Origin: an uncultured Eubacteriales bacterium
GTDB lineage: Bacteria > Bacillota > Clostridia > Oscillospirales > Acutalibacteraceae
DNA length: 52,950 bases
Direction: 5' to 3'
NCBI GenBank assembly: GCA_951801675.1
Contig: CATONX010000015.1
Location: 1-52,950, forward strand
The position numbers and the translations under genes were made by a program. This document shows, piece by piece, positions 16,781 to 26,199 of the stretch. The notes beneath the pieces are model-generated. The model was given only the letters and a program-made list of their open reading frames with translations. It did no database searches and was not told where the DNA came from. Position 1 is the first letter of the stretch. The number at the start of each line of letters is the position of its first letter.

Positions 16781-16856
16781 ATAATAAGAGTACAAATGCT
16801 CTTGATTATACGGGTGGGCACCTACCGGAAAGTTTAGGCCAAATATTTTCGGGAGG
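16781..16856 (+). promoter_or_regulatory. structured leader of the transporter; riboswitch candidate
   Basis: A 10-bp bulged hairpin (ATAAT-AAGAG 16781-16790 with 16799-16809) is followed at once by a second hairpin GGTGG/CTACC (16813-16817 with 16822-16826, loop GCAC). Then comes a conserved-looking purine stretch up to GGGAGG (16851-16856). No terminator is present, so control would act on translation. I cannot assign a riboswitch class from memory. Confidence 0.35.
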
Positions 16857-16864
16857 CATGTTGT

Positions 16865-17293
16865 ATGATTTCTTATGTTTGGCCGATTGCACTGGTAGTA
16901 ATATCAAATGTGATCTATCAGATTTGTGCAAAATCAGTACCCGAGGGAATGAATCCACTGGCTTCACTGACTGTTACCTATCTGGTAGGCGCAATTACAA
17001 GTGCCATTCTGTTCTTTGTGCTGAACAAGGATGGCAGCCTTGTCAGGGAGTACAGCAAACTCAACTGGGCTCCATTTGTATTTGGCATCGTACTGGTTGG
17101 GCTGGAAGTCGGATTCATCTATGCGTATAAAGCGGGATGGCAGGTTAGCACAGCGTCCATCGTTCAAAGCTCCTTTCTGGCGGTTGCTTTGATATTTGTG
17201 GGCTTCCTTCTTTATCAAGAGGCGCTCACATGGAATAAAATCGTCGGTGTTGTTATCTGCCTGATTGGACTGGTTTTTATTAACTACAAGTGA
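16865..17293 (+). CDS. EamA/DMT-family half-size transporter
   Basis: A 142-residue membrane protein with four to five hydrophobic segments (about 4-20, 33-53, 70-90, 100-118, 124-140). It carries only one EamA repeat; full-length members have two, so it should form dimers. The tail LYQEALTWNKIVGVVICLIGLVFIN is typical of the family. GGGAGG is 8 bases before the ATG. It stands alone between its own promoter and terminator. The substrate is unknown; related small proteins export drugs, guanidinium or lipid-linked sugars. Confidence 0.85.
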   Translation: MISYVWPIALVVISNVIYQICAKSVPEGMNPLASLTVTYLVGAITSAILFFVLNKDGSLVREYSKLNWAPFVFGIVLVGLEVGFIYAYKAGWQVSTASIVQSSFLAVALIFVGFLLYQEALTWNKIVGVVICLIGLVFINYK

Positions 17294-17313
17294 TGTTCAA
17301 ATTGCATTTTATC

Positions 17314-17346
17314 GGGGAGCTGCCTGTAAAGGCGGTTCCCCTTTTT
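17314..17346 (+). terminator. terminator of the EamA gene
   Basis: Stem GGGGA..TGCCT with AGGCG..TCCCC (imperfect centre), then TTTTT. Starts 20 bases after the stop. Confidence 0.82.
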
Positions 17347-17415
17347 CGATATTTTGACGACTGGTTTTGCAGAGCGCTGTTGCCAACCCCACTTTACAAA
17401 GGGAACGGGGCATCG

Positions 17416-17453
17416 TCACAAACGGCGCTGCTTTTACGCAGCGCCGTTTGTGA
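17416..17453. repeat. 16-bp perfect inverted repeat without T tract
   Basis: TCACAAACGGCGCTGC pairs with its exact complement across a 6-base loop. It lies 20 bases past the minus-strand LiaF-like gene. Neither strand has the T run expected of an intrinsic terminator. It could be an RNA 3'-end stabiliser or the shared end of convergent genes. Confidence 0.75.
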
Positions 17454-17472
17454 AAACCGGGCAGGAGGAGGT

Positions 17473-18183
17473 TTATTTTACGTCCACACCGCCGAACACC
17501 GCCACGCATTTGACGGTGATAAGGGGAAGGCTTTCATCGTTTGTATTGGGGGCATAATTGTCGTACCCGCCGAAGACCGGTACCCCGACAATCCGGATGC
17601 GGGCCTTGGCAGGCGCGTAAAGGTCAATTCCGCCGAAGACGGCGTTGAGCTCGATGGTGATATCCTGCGCGGGCACCGCATCACGCAAATTTAAGTCAAT
17701 CCCGCCGAACACCGCCGACGCACGCATTCCTCTGAGGGAAGGACAGCGGTTGACGATCTCTCTGCCGCTGAACACGCAAGAGTAGGAGGGGAACTCATTG
17801 TCGTCCTGTTCCCAACCGGAACCGGAAGGCGCAAAAGACGGCGCTCCGGCACCGCTTGCTCCTTTCGGACGAAAGACCCAGCCGATGAGAAACCAGATCC
17901 CCGCCACCAACAGGATGACCGCCCAGAAGATAGCATCCGCCTGTTCGCCATGAATCCAGCCCCGCTGCCGCGCCAGCAGCCACACGCCAAGCCCAATGAG
18001 CAGCAGGTTCCAAACCCGCGGGCCATTGGTAAAGAGGCTGGAAAGCCCCGGAATGATCAGGAAAAGGGTCCACCAGCCTTCTAAGGACACCGCACCCCAA
18101 AATCCAAACGCCGCACCCAAAAGCAACACCGCTGCACCGATCAGGACCAGCCCGACCAGTACTCTGCCGACATTTCGTTTCAT
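17473..18183 (-). CDS. LiaF-like membrane protein (cell-wall stress family)
   Basis: A 236-residue protein with four membrane segments (about 8-28, 36-53, 57-73, 84-104), a Gly/Ser/Ala-rich linker, and a C-terminal beta-solenoid with four spaced copies of the motif VFGGxD (residues about 160-236). This is the layout of LiaF/DUF2154 proteins, which restrain the LiaRS cell-envelope sensor. The ATG at 18183 follows GGAG by 8 bases; a GTG at 18192 overlaps that site and is rejected. No LiaR or LiaS gene is adjacent, so its partner is elsewhere or it acts alone. Confidence 0.83.
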   Translation of the reverse strand: MKRNVGRVLVGLVLIGAAVLLLGAAFGFWGAVSLEGWWTLFLIIPGLSSLFTNGPRVWNLLLIGLGVWLLARQRGWIHGEQADAIFWAVILLVAGIWFLIGWVFRPKGASGAGAPSFAPSGSGWEQDDNEFPSYSCVFSGREIVNRCPSLRGMRASAVFGGIDLNLRDAVPAQDITIELNAVFGGIDLYAPAKARIRIVGVPVFGGYDNYAPNTNDESLPLITVKCVAVFGGVDVK

Positions 18184-18314
18184 CGCGCACACTCCATTCG
18201 TTGTATCATTGTTTTCCGCTTCGGTTTTTTCCGCCGCAAAGCTGCTCTTTCATTTTTATGAGAAAACGGCAGGAACCATCTCTATGTTCTTAGTTTATGA
18301 TAGCAAAAAATAAG

Positions 18315-18349
18315 AAAAAACGGGAGTACGATTCCGTGCTCCCGTTTTT
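18315..18349 (-). terminator. terminator of ftsH
   Basis: On the minus strand AAAAACGGGAG and CTCCCGTTTTT form the outer stem, followed by T-rich sequence. It begins just past the ftsH stop. Confidence 0.85.
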
Positions 18350-18353
18350 AACC

Positions 18354-20303
18354 TTATTTTGCGTCGTTTTCGTCCCCGTCGCCCAAGGTATTGTTCTTCT
18401 CGGAAGCTTCGGAACCCAGATAGTTCTGCGGCCCGGCCGCTTCTTCCACCTGCTTGGGCTCGGCTTCCATAATGGCGCGGAACTCCTCTCCGGAAAGCTT
18501 CTCTCCGCTGAAGAGGGCCATGGCAACCTCGTGCAGCTTCGCCATATGATCGGTAAGGATCTTCTCGCAGTGGCGGTAACCGGTCATAACGATGTTGTGC
18601 ACTTCGTTGTCGATCTTGTTGGCCAGCTCCTCGGAATACTCACGGGTGTGACCGAAGTCGCGGCCCAAGAACACCTCGTTCTGGCTGGAGCTATAGGAAA
18701 TCGGGCCGATGGTATCGCTCATGCCGTACTTCATAACCATCTTCTTGGCCATATCGGTGGCACGTTCGATGTCGTTGGAAGCACCGGTGGAAATGTCGCC
18801 CAGTACCACGGCTTCCGCCACCCGGCCGCCCAGGAGGCTAACGATCTGCTCGTTCATCTCCAGCTTGGTCATGTGAGCCTTATCCTCTTTGGGCAGGGAC
18901 ATGGTGTAACCGCCCGCCATACCCCGGGGAATGATCGAAATCTGATGGACCGGGTCCTGAGTCGGCAGGAAATAGGAGGCGATGGCGTGGCCCGCCTCGT
19001 GATAGGACGTGATCTTCTTATCCCGCTCGTTGACCACGTGGGAACGTTTCTCCACGCCCATGACTACCTTGATGGTGGCTTCCTCCACCTCGGCCATGGT
19101 GATGGCCTTGAGGCCCTTGCGGGCGGCCAGGAGCGCCGACTCGTTGAGCAGGTTCTCCAAATCCGCGCCGGTAAAGCCGGAAGTGGTTTTCGCAATGGTA
19201 GACAAGTCCACGTCCGGGGCAATCGGCTTGCCTCTGGCGTGTACCTTCAAGATTTCTTCTCTGCCCTTGATGTCCGGGTAGCCCACCATAATCTGGCGGT
19301 CGAACCGGCCCGGACGCATCAAGGCGGGGTCCAGAATGTCCGCGCGGTTGGTGGCCGCGATCATGATGACACCTTCGTTGGCACCGAAGCCGTCCATTTC
19401 CACAAGCAGCTGGTTTAACGTCTGCTCGCGCTCGTCATGGCCACCGCCAAGACCCGCGCCGCGCTGACGGCCCACTGCGTCAATTTCGTCGATAAAGATG
19501 ATGCACGGCGCGTTCTTCTTGGCCTGCTCGAACAGGTCACGCACACGGGATGCACCCACACCCACGAACATCTCCACAAAGTCAGACCCGGAGATGGAGA
19601 AGAACGGAACGCCCGCTTCGCCCGCTACCGCGCGAGCAAGCAGGGTTTTACCGGTACCGGGAGGGCCCACCAGCAGCACGCCCTTAGGCACGCGAGCGCC
19701 CAGCTCGTTAAACTTGCGGGAGTTTTTGAGGAAGTCCACGATTTCCCGGAGCTCTTCCTTTTCCTCGTCCGCGCCTGCCACGTCTGCAAAGGTGGTCTTG
19801 CGCTTTTCGTCCGAAACCTGCTTGACCTTGGCCTTGCCGAAGTTCATGGTTTTCGAACCGCCGTCGAGCCCCTGGGTCATCCGCCGCATCATAAAGACGT
19901 ACAAAAGCACCATGGCCACAATCAGAATGATGGTGGGCAGGAAGCTTAGCAGCCACGGCATATCCGACGCAGGCTGGTATTCGTATTTCATCTGGTCGGC
20001 GGGAGCCTTGCCTTCGTTGTACGCTTCGATGTAAGGCAGGGTATCTTCCCGGAAGATGGTCAGGTTCGCAAGCTTATAGCTGATTTTTTTCTTGGTGCCG
20101 TCTCCCTCGTTGACGATCATCTCCATGTTGCCGTTGCCGGTGTCCACCACAAATTCGGAAACCTTCTCGTCTTTAAAATACTGAAGGATTTCCGAGTATT
20201 GCAGGGTTTTCTGCGGCGTGGACATCAAAAACATGTACACCACAATGATGATCAAAATGGGAACGCCCGCGTAGATTAGCAGATTCCGGACATGTTTATT
20301 CAA
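18354..20303 (-). CDS. ftsH: ATP-dependent zinc metalloprotease FtsH
   Basis: Membrane-anchored AAA+ protease that degrades misfolded membrane proteins and regulators. Numbering from an upstream GTG (20315): two membrane segments (about 11-30 and 121-142) flank an extracytoplasmic domain. The motifs are Walker A GPPGTGKT 217-224, Walker [12 protein letters not shown] region 321-340, zinc site HEAGH 439-443 and third ligand Asp515. I place the start at the TTG at 20303, because AAGGAG runs into the GTG at 20315 and cannot serve it. The C-terminal 40 residues are acidic and disordered. It lies 46 bases after hpt, the standard tilS-hpt-ftsH order. Confidence 0.96.
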   Translation of the reverse strand: MNKHVRNLLIYAGVPILIIIVVYMFLMSTPQKTLQYSEILQYFKDEKVSEFVVDTGNGNMEMIVNEGDGTKKKISYKLANLTIFREDTLPYIEAYNEGKAPADQMKYEYQPASDMPWLLSFLPTIILIVAMVLLYVFMMRRMTQGLDGGSKTMNFGKAKVKQVSDEKRKTTFADVAGADEEKEELREIVDFLKNSRKFNELGARVPKGVLLVGPPGTGKTLLARAVAGEAGVPFFSISGSDFVEMFVGVGASRVRDLFEQAKKNAPCIIFIDEIDAVGRQRGAGLGGGHDEREQTLNQLLVEMDGFGANEGVIMIAATNRADILDPALMRPGRFDRQIMVGYPDIKGREEILKVHARGKPIAPDVDLSTIAKTTSGFTGADLENLLNESALLAARKGLKAITMAEVEEATIKVVMGVEKRSHVVNERDKKITSYHEAGHAIASYFLPTQDPVHQISIIPRGMAGGYTMSLPKEDKAHMTKLEMNEQIVSLLGGRVAEAVVLGDISTGASNDIERATDMAKKMVMKYGMSDTIGPISYSSSQNEVFLGRDFGHTREYSEELANKIDNEVHNIVMTGYRHCEKILTDHMAKLHEVAMALFSGEKLSGEEFRAIMEAEPKQVEEAAGPQNYLGSEASEKNNTLGDGDENDAK

Positions 20304-20349
20304 GTATTTATTCACTCCTTGCGCCTTTTTGACAGGCGTAATCTCTCAA

Positions 20350-20886
20350 TTACGAGTCAATGAACTCTGGCTTCAATACCCCGATAAACGGGAGATTGCG
20401 GTACTTTTCATTATAGTCAAGCCCATAGCCCACAATAAACCGGTCCTCCACCAGGGCCCCCGTATAATCCGGGAACACCTCGCTTAAGCGCCGGGCGGGC
20501 TTGTCGAGCAGAGTGCAGATTTTAATGCTTGCCGGGTTTCTCGCTTTTAGGGTTTTGAGTATATAAGAAAGGGTCATGCCGCTGTCAAGAATGTCCTCCA
20601 CGATCAGCACATCATAGCCCTCGATTGGCTTTTTCAAATCCATGAGAATCCGGACCATGCCGGAAGGCTTGGTTCCTTCGTAGCTGGAAATCGCCATAAA
20701 GTCCACACAGCAGGGCACGGTAATGGCGCGCATCAGGTCCGCGATGAACATAAACGACCCTTTTAATATCCCTACTATAAGTAAATTCTTTCCGATATAG
20801 TCCCGGCTTATTCTCTCGCCCAGATCACTGACGATCCGCATAAGCTCCTTTTCATCAAAAAGAACCGACTCCACGTCCTCCATCAT
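20350..20886 (-). CDS. hpt: hypoxanthine phosphoribosyltransferase
   Basis: Purine salvage: joins hypoxanthine or guanine to PRPP to make IMP or GMP. 178 residues, normal size. The PRPP loop is VLIVEDILDSGMTL (residues 93-106), the early loop is ILKGSFMF, and the flexible-loop region has SSYEG. Its ATG overlaps the tilS stop as ATGA, so it is translationally coupled to tilS. In Bacillus the Hpt-TilS pair also co-controls ftsH. Confidence 0.97.
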   Translation of the reverse strand: MMEDVESVLFDEKELMRIVSDLGERISRDYIGKNLLIVGILKGSFMFIADLMRAITVPCCVDFMAISSYEGTKPSGMVRILMDLKKPIEGYDVLIVEDILDSGMTLSYILKTLKARNPASIKICTLLDKPARRLSEVFPDYTGALVEDRFIVGYGLDYNEKYRNLPFIGVLKPEFIDS

Positions 20887-22232
20887 AAGCCATCTTCCTC
20901 CCTAACGTCAAGTAGCAGCAGGGAATTCGTTTCCCCCGTCGTTCTTACCCGCCGGTCGCATCCGAATCCTTCGACCCACACGATTCCTTCGTCATCCTCC
21001 ACCACGACGACCGCATCCCGGTCTTTTGGCGGGATGTTCGCTTCCTGAAAGAGCTTTTTCAGGGATTTGGTGCAGTTTCGCCTGGAAAGGGCGAACTTGT
21101 CGCCGGGCCGGCGGTTTCGAGCCCGTAAAGTTCCCTTTATTTTAGCATAGTCAAGAGCATGATAAAATAAAAAATTGTAAACATTCTGCTCGTCTTGTTC
21201 CAATTTCTGCGTGCAAATCCAGCGTCCGCCCACTTTGGTTTCTCCCGGGACGGCAAGGGCCGTGACCGGCAGGAACGGTTTTTCCTGCCCATCCTTTTTT
21301 CTATCAACCGTCAGCCGGCCGTGCCGCACCGTCATACGCACGCCGCCGGGCAAGTCCGTGCTTCCTCCTTTCAGGAGAATCCCGGTAACCGCCGGTTCAT
21401 GCGCCGCGCCTATGGACCCGCCCGCTTCCTTTGCCACCCGCGCCAAGGCGCGAAACCGCAGCGGAGACGGCAGCTTTGCCAAAGCGGCGGCATCGAACCC
21501 GTCGTCTTTTTTGGCAGCCGAAAGAGCGTTTTGTGCCAGGGTTTCCAAGAGCTCCTCTTCCTCCCGCAGAAACCGGGTCATGCGGGAAATCCCGGAAAGC
21601 AGGCTTGGATTGAGGCTTTTGAGCACCGGCGTCACCGAAAGGCGAAGCTGGTTGCGGGCAAATTCACCGGAAAGATTGGAAGAATCGGTCACATAAGAAA
21701 GGCCATGCGCCTTGCAGTAGGCTTCGATTTCCGTGCGTTCGCAGAAAAGCAGCGGGCGGATGATCCATCCCCGCACCGGCGGAATGCCGCACAGGCCCTT
21801 GAGCCCCGTTCCCCGTGTGAGATTCAAAAGAACGGTTTCCAGATTGTCGTCGGCGGTGTGAGCGGTGGCAAGTACGGCGCCGTGCTTTTTCGCCTGCTCT
21901 TCCAAAAAGGCGTAGCGGAGCCGCCGGGCGCATTCTTCCACCGATTCGCCGGTGTTCTCCGCTTCCCCCATGACGTCCACCCGCGTGCTGAAAAAAGGGA
22001 CCGACCAGGCTTCGCAAAGGGTTCGGCAGAAGGCCTCGTCCCGGTCCGCCTCGTCCCCGCGCAGGCCGTGGTTGACATGCCCCGCCAGCACCGTCAGCTT
22101 TCGGGTTTTCCGAAGCAAAACGAAACGATGAAGAAGCGAAACCGAATCGGCTCCTCCCGACAGGGCGACCAGCACGGTTTCGCTTGCAGAAAGCATATGA
22201 AACTGCTCGAGGGTCTTCATAAACTTATCCAT
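20883..22232 (-). CDS. tilS: tRNA(Ile)-lysidine synthetase
   Basis: Converts C34 of the CAU tRNA-Ile to lysidine so that it reads AUA. The PP-loop SGGADS lies at residues 25-30 of 449. VNHGLRGDEADRDE and AHTADDN follow, and the C-terminal substrate-binding domain contains RRPGDKF. The ATG at 22232 overlaps the dnaB stop; AGGAG lies 13 bases upstream, a long gap. A second ATG at 22220 is possible. The open frame continues upstream, but that part is only a shadow of dnaB. Confidence 0.95.
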   Translation of the reverse strand: MDKFMKTLEQFHMLSASETVLVALSGGADSVSLLHRFVLLRKTRKLTVLAGHVNHGLRGDEADRDEAFCRTLCEAWSVPFFSTRVDVMGEAENTGESVEECARRLRYAFLEEQAKKHGAVLATAHTADDNLETVLLNLTRGTGLKGLCGIPPVRGWIIRPLLFCERTEIEAYCKAHGLSYVTDSSNLSGEFARNQLRLSVTPVLKSLNPSLLSGISRMTRFLREEEELLETLAQNALSAAKKDDGFDAAALAKLPSPLRFRALARVAKEAGGSIGAAHEPAVTGILLKGGSTDLPGGVRMTVRHGRLTVDRKKDGQEKPFLPVTALAVPGETKVGGRWICTQKLEQDEQNVYNFLFYHALDYAKIKGTLRARNRRPGDKFALSRRNCTKSLKKLFQEANIPPKDRDAVVVVEDDEGIVWVEGFGCDRRVRTTGETNSLLLLDVREEDGL

Positions 22233-23595
22233 TGGGCCGAATAAACTCCTGGGTGGTAAAGCGGGTGAACTGGCCCTCCCAGTGGAGCGGCACCGTTTCC
22301 ACCGCGCCGTGGCGGTTTTTGGCGATGATGAGCTCGGCGGCATTGGGATTGTCCGACTGGCCGCCGTCCTCCCCGTCCTTATAATACGTGCTGCGGTACA
22401 AGAACATGACCACGTCCGCGTCCTGCTCGATGGAACCGGAATCGCGCAGGTCGGCAAGCTGGGGTCGGTGCTCCGCCCGGTGCTCACTGCCGCGGGAGAG
22501 CTGGGCCAGCAGCACAACCGGCACGTCCAAATCCTTGGCCATGACTTTCAGGGTCCGGGTGATCTCGGAAACCTCCTGGACCCGGTTTTCCGTACGCCGG
22601 CCGGTGGTCATCAGGCCTAGATAGTCGATCATCACCAGGTCCACCTGCTTCATCCGGCGAAGCTTCGCCTTGATTTCCGGCACGGTGATGGTAGAGGTAT
22701 CGTCAAAATAAATGGGGGCGTTATGCAGCATGGAAGCGGCCATGGAAAAGGATTTCCACTCCTCCGGCGACAGCCGCCCGGAGGTCAGCTGCGGCCCGGA
22801 AATGCGTGCCTCCGAGGAAAGCATACGCATGACAAGCTGCATGCAGGACATTTCCAGAGAAAAAAACGCCACCGTTTTCTTCTGCTTGACTCCCACGTTA
22901 TAGGCGAGGTTTAGAGCAAAGCTGGTTTTGCCCATACCGGGGCGGGCACCTAGAATGAGCAGGTCCGACTTATTGAAGCCGGTGAGCACCGCGTCCACCC
23001 CGGAAAGGCCGGTGGACAAGGGCGCGAATTCCCCGGTGGTGTCGGTGGAGAGCTTTTGCAGCCGGTCGTAGGCTTCCACGATGACGTTGCCGATGTGCCG
23101 CAGTTCCCCCGTGTCCCGGCCCTGGCGGATGTCGTAAATCCGCTGCTCGGCGCTATCCAAAAGCACGTCGGCGGGAGTCTGCCCGTCGGCGGCCGTGTCG
23201 ATGATTTCCCGGGACGCCAGGATCAGGGTGCGGATGTCGTACTTATTGCGTACAATCTCCGCATAGGTCATGACGTTTGCGATGGACGGGACCATCTGGG
23301 CGAGCTGGGTCAAGTAGGTTTTGCCCGCCGCGTCGTCATACACCTCCGCCGCCGTGAGCGCTTCGAGAACGGTGACAAAGTCCACCGGCTTCTGAAAGTC
23401 CTCCAGTGCGCACATCTGGGCGTAGATGGCCCGGTGCTGGGCCAGGTGGAAATACTCCGGCTTTCGCAGCACGCTGCGCACCCGGGAAAGGCAGGCGCTG
23501 TCCAGCAAAATAGCACCCAGAACCGACTGCTCCGCTTCCAGGCTATAGGGCAGATTCAGCCCGTCCATCCCCAACGAATTTGACGCCGCACACAT
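22225..23595 (-). CDS. dnaB: replicative DNA helicase DnaB
   Basis: Hexameric 5'-3' helicase of the replication fork, 456 residues. The N-terminal domain has PYSLEAEQSVLGAIL. Walker A GARPGMGKTS is at 216-225, FFSLEMS follows, Walker B is LVMIDYLGLM, and the beta-hairpin region has RDSGSIEQDADVVMFLYR. AGGAGGGG is 10 bases before the ATG. No intein is present. It follows rplI after a 119-base gap holding a hairpin; rplI-dnaB order is conserved in Firmicutes. Confidence 0.97.
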   Translation of the reverse strand: MCAASNSLGMDGLNLPYSLEAEQSVLGAILLDSACLSRVRSVLRKPEYFHLAQHRAIYAQMCALEDFQKPVDFVTVLEALTAAEVYDDAAGKTYLTQLAQMVPSIANVMTYAEIVRNKYDIRTLILASREIIDTAADGQTPADVLLDSAEQRIYDIRQGRDTGELRHIGNVIVEAYDRLQKLSTDTTGEFAPLSTGLSGVDAVLTGFNKSDLLILGARPGMGKTSFALNLAYNVGVKQKKTVAFFSLEMSCMQLVMRMLSSEARISGPQLTSGRLSPEEWKSFSMAASMLHNAPIYFDDTSTITVPEIKAKLRRMKQVDLVMIDYLGLMTTGRRTENRVQEVSEITRTLKVMAKDLDVPVVLLAQLSRGSEHRAEHRPQLADLRDSGSIEQDADVVMFLYRSTYYKDGEDGGQSDNPNAAELIIAKNRHGAVETVPLHWEGQFTRFTTQEFIRPNG

Positions 23596-23635
23596 AAATT
23601 CCGGTCCCCTCCTTTCCTTCTCATTTATGCACCAA

Positions 23636-23666
23636 GATGCAGGCGGGGGAATTCCCCGCCTGCATC
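23636..23666. other. hairpin between rplI and dnaB
   Basis: Thirteen-bp stem GATGCAGGCGGGG / CCCCGCCTGCATC, loop of 5. No T run follows on the minus strand, so it may be a partial terminator or a processing site between the ribosomal protein and helicase genes. Confidence 0.7.
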
Positions 23667-23714
23667 CGTCTTTTCAGTTTTGTCGCCGTGCCGCTGATTG
23701 CACGGCATCGTTGT

Positions 23715-24158
23715 TTATTCGCCTACGAGCACGTAAATGTCCGCGGAAATGCCGGTGTAAAGCCGGACCTGGGCTTCATAGGTACCGAACGCCTTGATGT
23801 CGCCGTCCATGGCGATCTTGCGCTTATCGATCTCCACACCCAGCTGCTTGCCCAGCGCCTCGGCCACTTCCTTGGAGGTCACCGAGCCGAAGAGCTTGCC
23901 GCCCTGGCCCGCTTTGGCGGAAATCTTCACCGTCTTGCCGGCAAGGGTTGCCGCCGCTTCCTTTGCCGCTTTGATCTCCATTTCCTGGCGGTGTTTCGCG
24001 GCCTGCTCTTTATTCTTAAAGTCGTTCATCGCCTGGGCGTTGGCTTCCATCGCCAAACCCTTCGGCAGCAGAAAATTGCGGGCGTATCCGTCGGACACGT
24101 TTACAAGCTGCCCGGCCTTGCCGGAACCCTTCACGTCCGCCTTTAAAATCACCTTCAT
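23715..24158 (-). CDS. rplI: 50S ribosomal protein L9
   Basis: 147-residue L9. N-terminal signature [19 protein letters not shown] and [16 protein letters not shown], a long Ala/Lys/Glu helix, then a C-terminal domain with [16 protein letters not shown]. The start at 24158 follows GGGGG by about 6 bases; an upstream frame extension has no support. It begins 16 bases after gdpP, so the two are co-transcribed. Confidence 0.97.
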   Translation of the reverse strand: MKVILKADVKGSGKAGQLVNVSDGYARNFLLPKGLAMEANAQAMNDFKNKEQAAKHRQEMEIKAAKEAAATLAGKTVKISAKAGQGGKLFGSVTSKEVAEALGKQLGVEIDKRKIAMDGDIKAFGTYEAQVRLYTGISADIYVLVGE

Positions 24159-24174
24159 ACCGATTCCCCCTGTG

Positions 24175-26154
24175 TTAAACTTTCGCCGGCAGCTTTTTAA
24201 CCGCCCGGCTCGCCTGATATACGTCAATGGCCTCCATCAGCTTTTGACGCGCTTCGGCCAGGGTCATCCCCTGCAGCTGCGCGCCCGCCATGGTCAGATG
24301 ACCGCCGCCGCCGATGGCTTCCATAATCAGCTGTACGTTGACCGCTCCCATGGAGCGGGCGGAGACGAACACCGTCCCATTCTCCCGGTAAAGGACAAAG
24401 GAGGCGTCCACCCCGTCGATGTAAAGAAGCTCGTCCGCCGCCTGGGCGGAGCAGATGCGCATGTGCGGCCCGCTCCCGTCCGAAGCGGAGATGGCGCAGG
24501 ACTTGTACACCTGCGCGCCGGACACCAGCGCCGCTTTTTTTTGATAGGTGTCGATGCTGCTGGAGAAGAGCTTGCGCACCTCCACCGTATCCGCCCCTTT
24601 GCGCCGCAGATAGGCGGCGGCCTCAAAGGTGCGCACGCCGGTGCGCAGGATAAAGTTCTTCGTGTCCAGCATAATGCCCGACAAAATCGCCTCCGCCTCA
24701 AACCGGGTCAGAGAAGAGTCGTCGGTGTATTCCAGCAGCTCCGCCACCATTTCGCTGGCGGAGGAAGCGGCCGGTTCGTGAAAGAAGATGACGGCGTTGT
24801 CTATGTAATCCACCATCTTGCGGTGATGGTCGATGACGACCACCGCCTTGCACATCTGGTAAAGCTCTCTGGACTCGAGAAAGTCCGGCCGGTGGGTGTC
24901 CACCACAATCAGCAGCGTCCGCCTGGTCACCGCGGTCAACGCCGCTTCCGGCGAAAGGAGAAGCTTGCCCATCCCGTTTTCATCCATGCGTTTGGTTAGG
25001 GCTCCTGAAAGGGAGGTTTCCCGGTTTAGCACGATGGACACGGGCTTATTGTGGGTTTTCACCATCCGCGTCAGCCCTACCGCCGCGCCCAGACAATCCA
25101 GGTCCGCGGCCTTGTGGCCCATGATCAGCACGTTTTCACTGCCGTCGATGAGTTCCGCCAGAGCCGACGCAATGATCCGGCTGCGCACCCGGGTGCGTTT
25201 TTCCACGCTTTTGGACACGCCGCCGTAGAACTCGTACCCCGCCCTGGATTTGATCGCCGCCTGATCGCCGCCCCGGCCGAGGGCCATATCCAGCGCCTGC
25301 CGGGCCATTTCCTCGCATTCACGCAAGGTATCCCCGCCCCGACCGATGCCGATGGACAGGGTGGCACTCATGCGTTCGCCCACCGTAACCGAGCGGACCT
25401 CGTCGAGGACGGGAAACCGGTTGTCGATCATCTCCACGAGATGCCGCTCCTCCATCACGATCAAAAACCGGTCGCTTCCGATCTTGCGGATAAACCCGGT
25501 GGTCATCCCCATCCAGCGTTCCAGAAGGGTTTCGATCTGAACCGCCAGCTGGGCCCGTTCGCTTTCCTTGGCGTACTGCATGAGCTCGTCCATATTGTCG
25601 AGCACAATAAGCCCCACCGCCGGGCGGGACAGCTGATATTCCTCCGCCGTCAGCTTTAGCACCGTATCGTCGATGAAATAGAGCATATACATACCGTCTT
25701 CCACCGACGCTTTTCCGCCATAAACGGTAAACTGGCGGCTGCCTACCTTCACCGGAGTCGCCTTGCCCACCAGGGTATCCGGCGCATGGTCCGGCAGGAC
25801 CCGGCGAAAAGGCACCTGAAACGCATCCCGGTTTCCCAGCACCCGTTCCCGAAAGAGGGCGTTATAAAAGACAATGTGCCCATTCTCTCCCAGCACCACC
25901 ATGGGCAGCGGGAAGGTGGCGAGCACCTCCCGTTCGGCGCTGCCCATGGTGGACGTGAGCTTTTGCAGGTAGCGAAACAGTTCTTTTCGCACCCGCGCCA
26001 TATGAATCAGGGTAAAGGCAAGCGCCAAGACAAAGACGGTCAGGCAGCCGAAGAACACCCGCCGGTCCCAAAACCAGCTAAGCCCGGTAAAGAACCCCAG
26101 CAGGCAGAGCAGCACCACCGGTACGCTGTTGAGATAGCTAAGTCCTTTCTTCAT
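24175..26154 (-). CDS. gdpP: cyclic-di-AMP phosphodiesterase GdpP
   Basis: Membrane enzyme that hydrolyses c-di-AMP and so controls potassium balance and wall stress. 659 residues: two membrane segments (about 10-29 and 34-52), a PAS-like domain (75-165), a degenerate GGDEF domain (175-305, no GGDEF signature), a DHH domain with GHKAADLD (346-353), VDTH (418-421) and IDHH (441-444), and DHHA1 with GGGGH near residue 617. The metal-binding residues are present, so the phosphodiesterase is likely active. It lies upstream of rplI and dnaB in the common order. Confidence 0.95.
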   Translation of the reverse strand: MKKGLSYLNSVPVVLLCLLGFFTGLSWFWDRRVFFGCLTVFVLALAFTLIHMARVRKELFRYLQKLTSTMGSAEREVLATFPLPMVVLGENGHIVFYNALFRERVLGNRDAFQVPFRRVLPDHAPDTLVGKATPVKVGSRQFTVYGGKASVEDGMYMLYFIDDTVLKLTAEEYQLSRPAVGLIVLDNMDELMQYAKESERAQLAVQIETLLERWMGMTTGFIRKIGSDRFLIVMEERHLVEMIDNRFPVLDEVRSVTVGERMSATLSIGIGRGGDTLRECEEMARQALDMALGRGGDQAAIKSRAGYEFYGGVSKSVEKRTRVRSRIIASALAELIDGSENVLIMGHKAADLDCLGAAVGLTRMVKTHNKPVSIVLNRETSLSGALTKRMDENGMGKLLLSPEAALTAVTRRTLLIVVDTHRPDFLESRELYQMCKAVVVIDHHRKMVDYIDNAVIFFHEPAASSASEMVAELLEYTDDSSLTRFEAEAILSGIMLDTKNFILRTGVRTFEAAAYLRRKGADTVEVRKLFSSSIDTYQKKAALVSGAQVYKSCAISASDGSGPHMRICSAQAADELLYIDGVDASFVLYRENGTVFVSARSMGAVNVQLIMEAIGGGGHLTMAGAQLQGMTLAEARQKLMEAIDVYQASRAVKKLPAKV

Positions 26155-26199
26155 GCCGTTTTCCCCCGTTCCTTGTACGCTTACCGCCCAGGTTTTCTG

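Noticed and set aside
18297-19418. A 373-codon plus-strand frame within ftsH
   Set aside because: It is antisense of the AAA+ and protease domains, with no recognisable family.
22233-22517. An N-terminal extension of tilS
   Set aside because: The Arg/Ser/Pro-rich translation is the dnaB gene in another frame; the PP-loop starts at the expected distance from the ATG at 22232.
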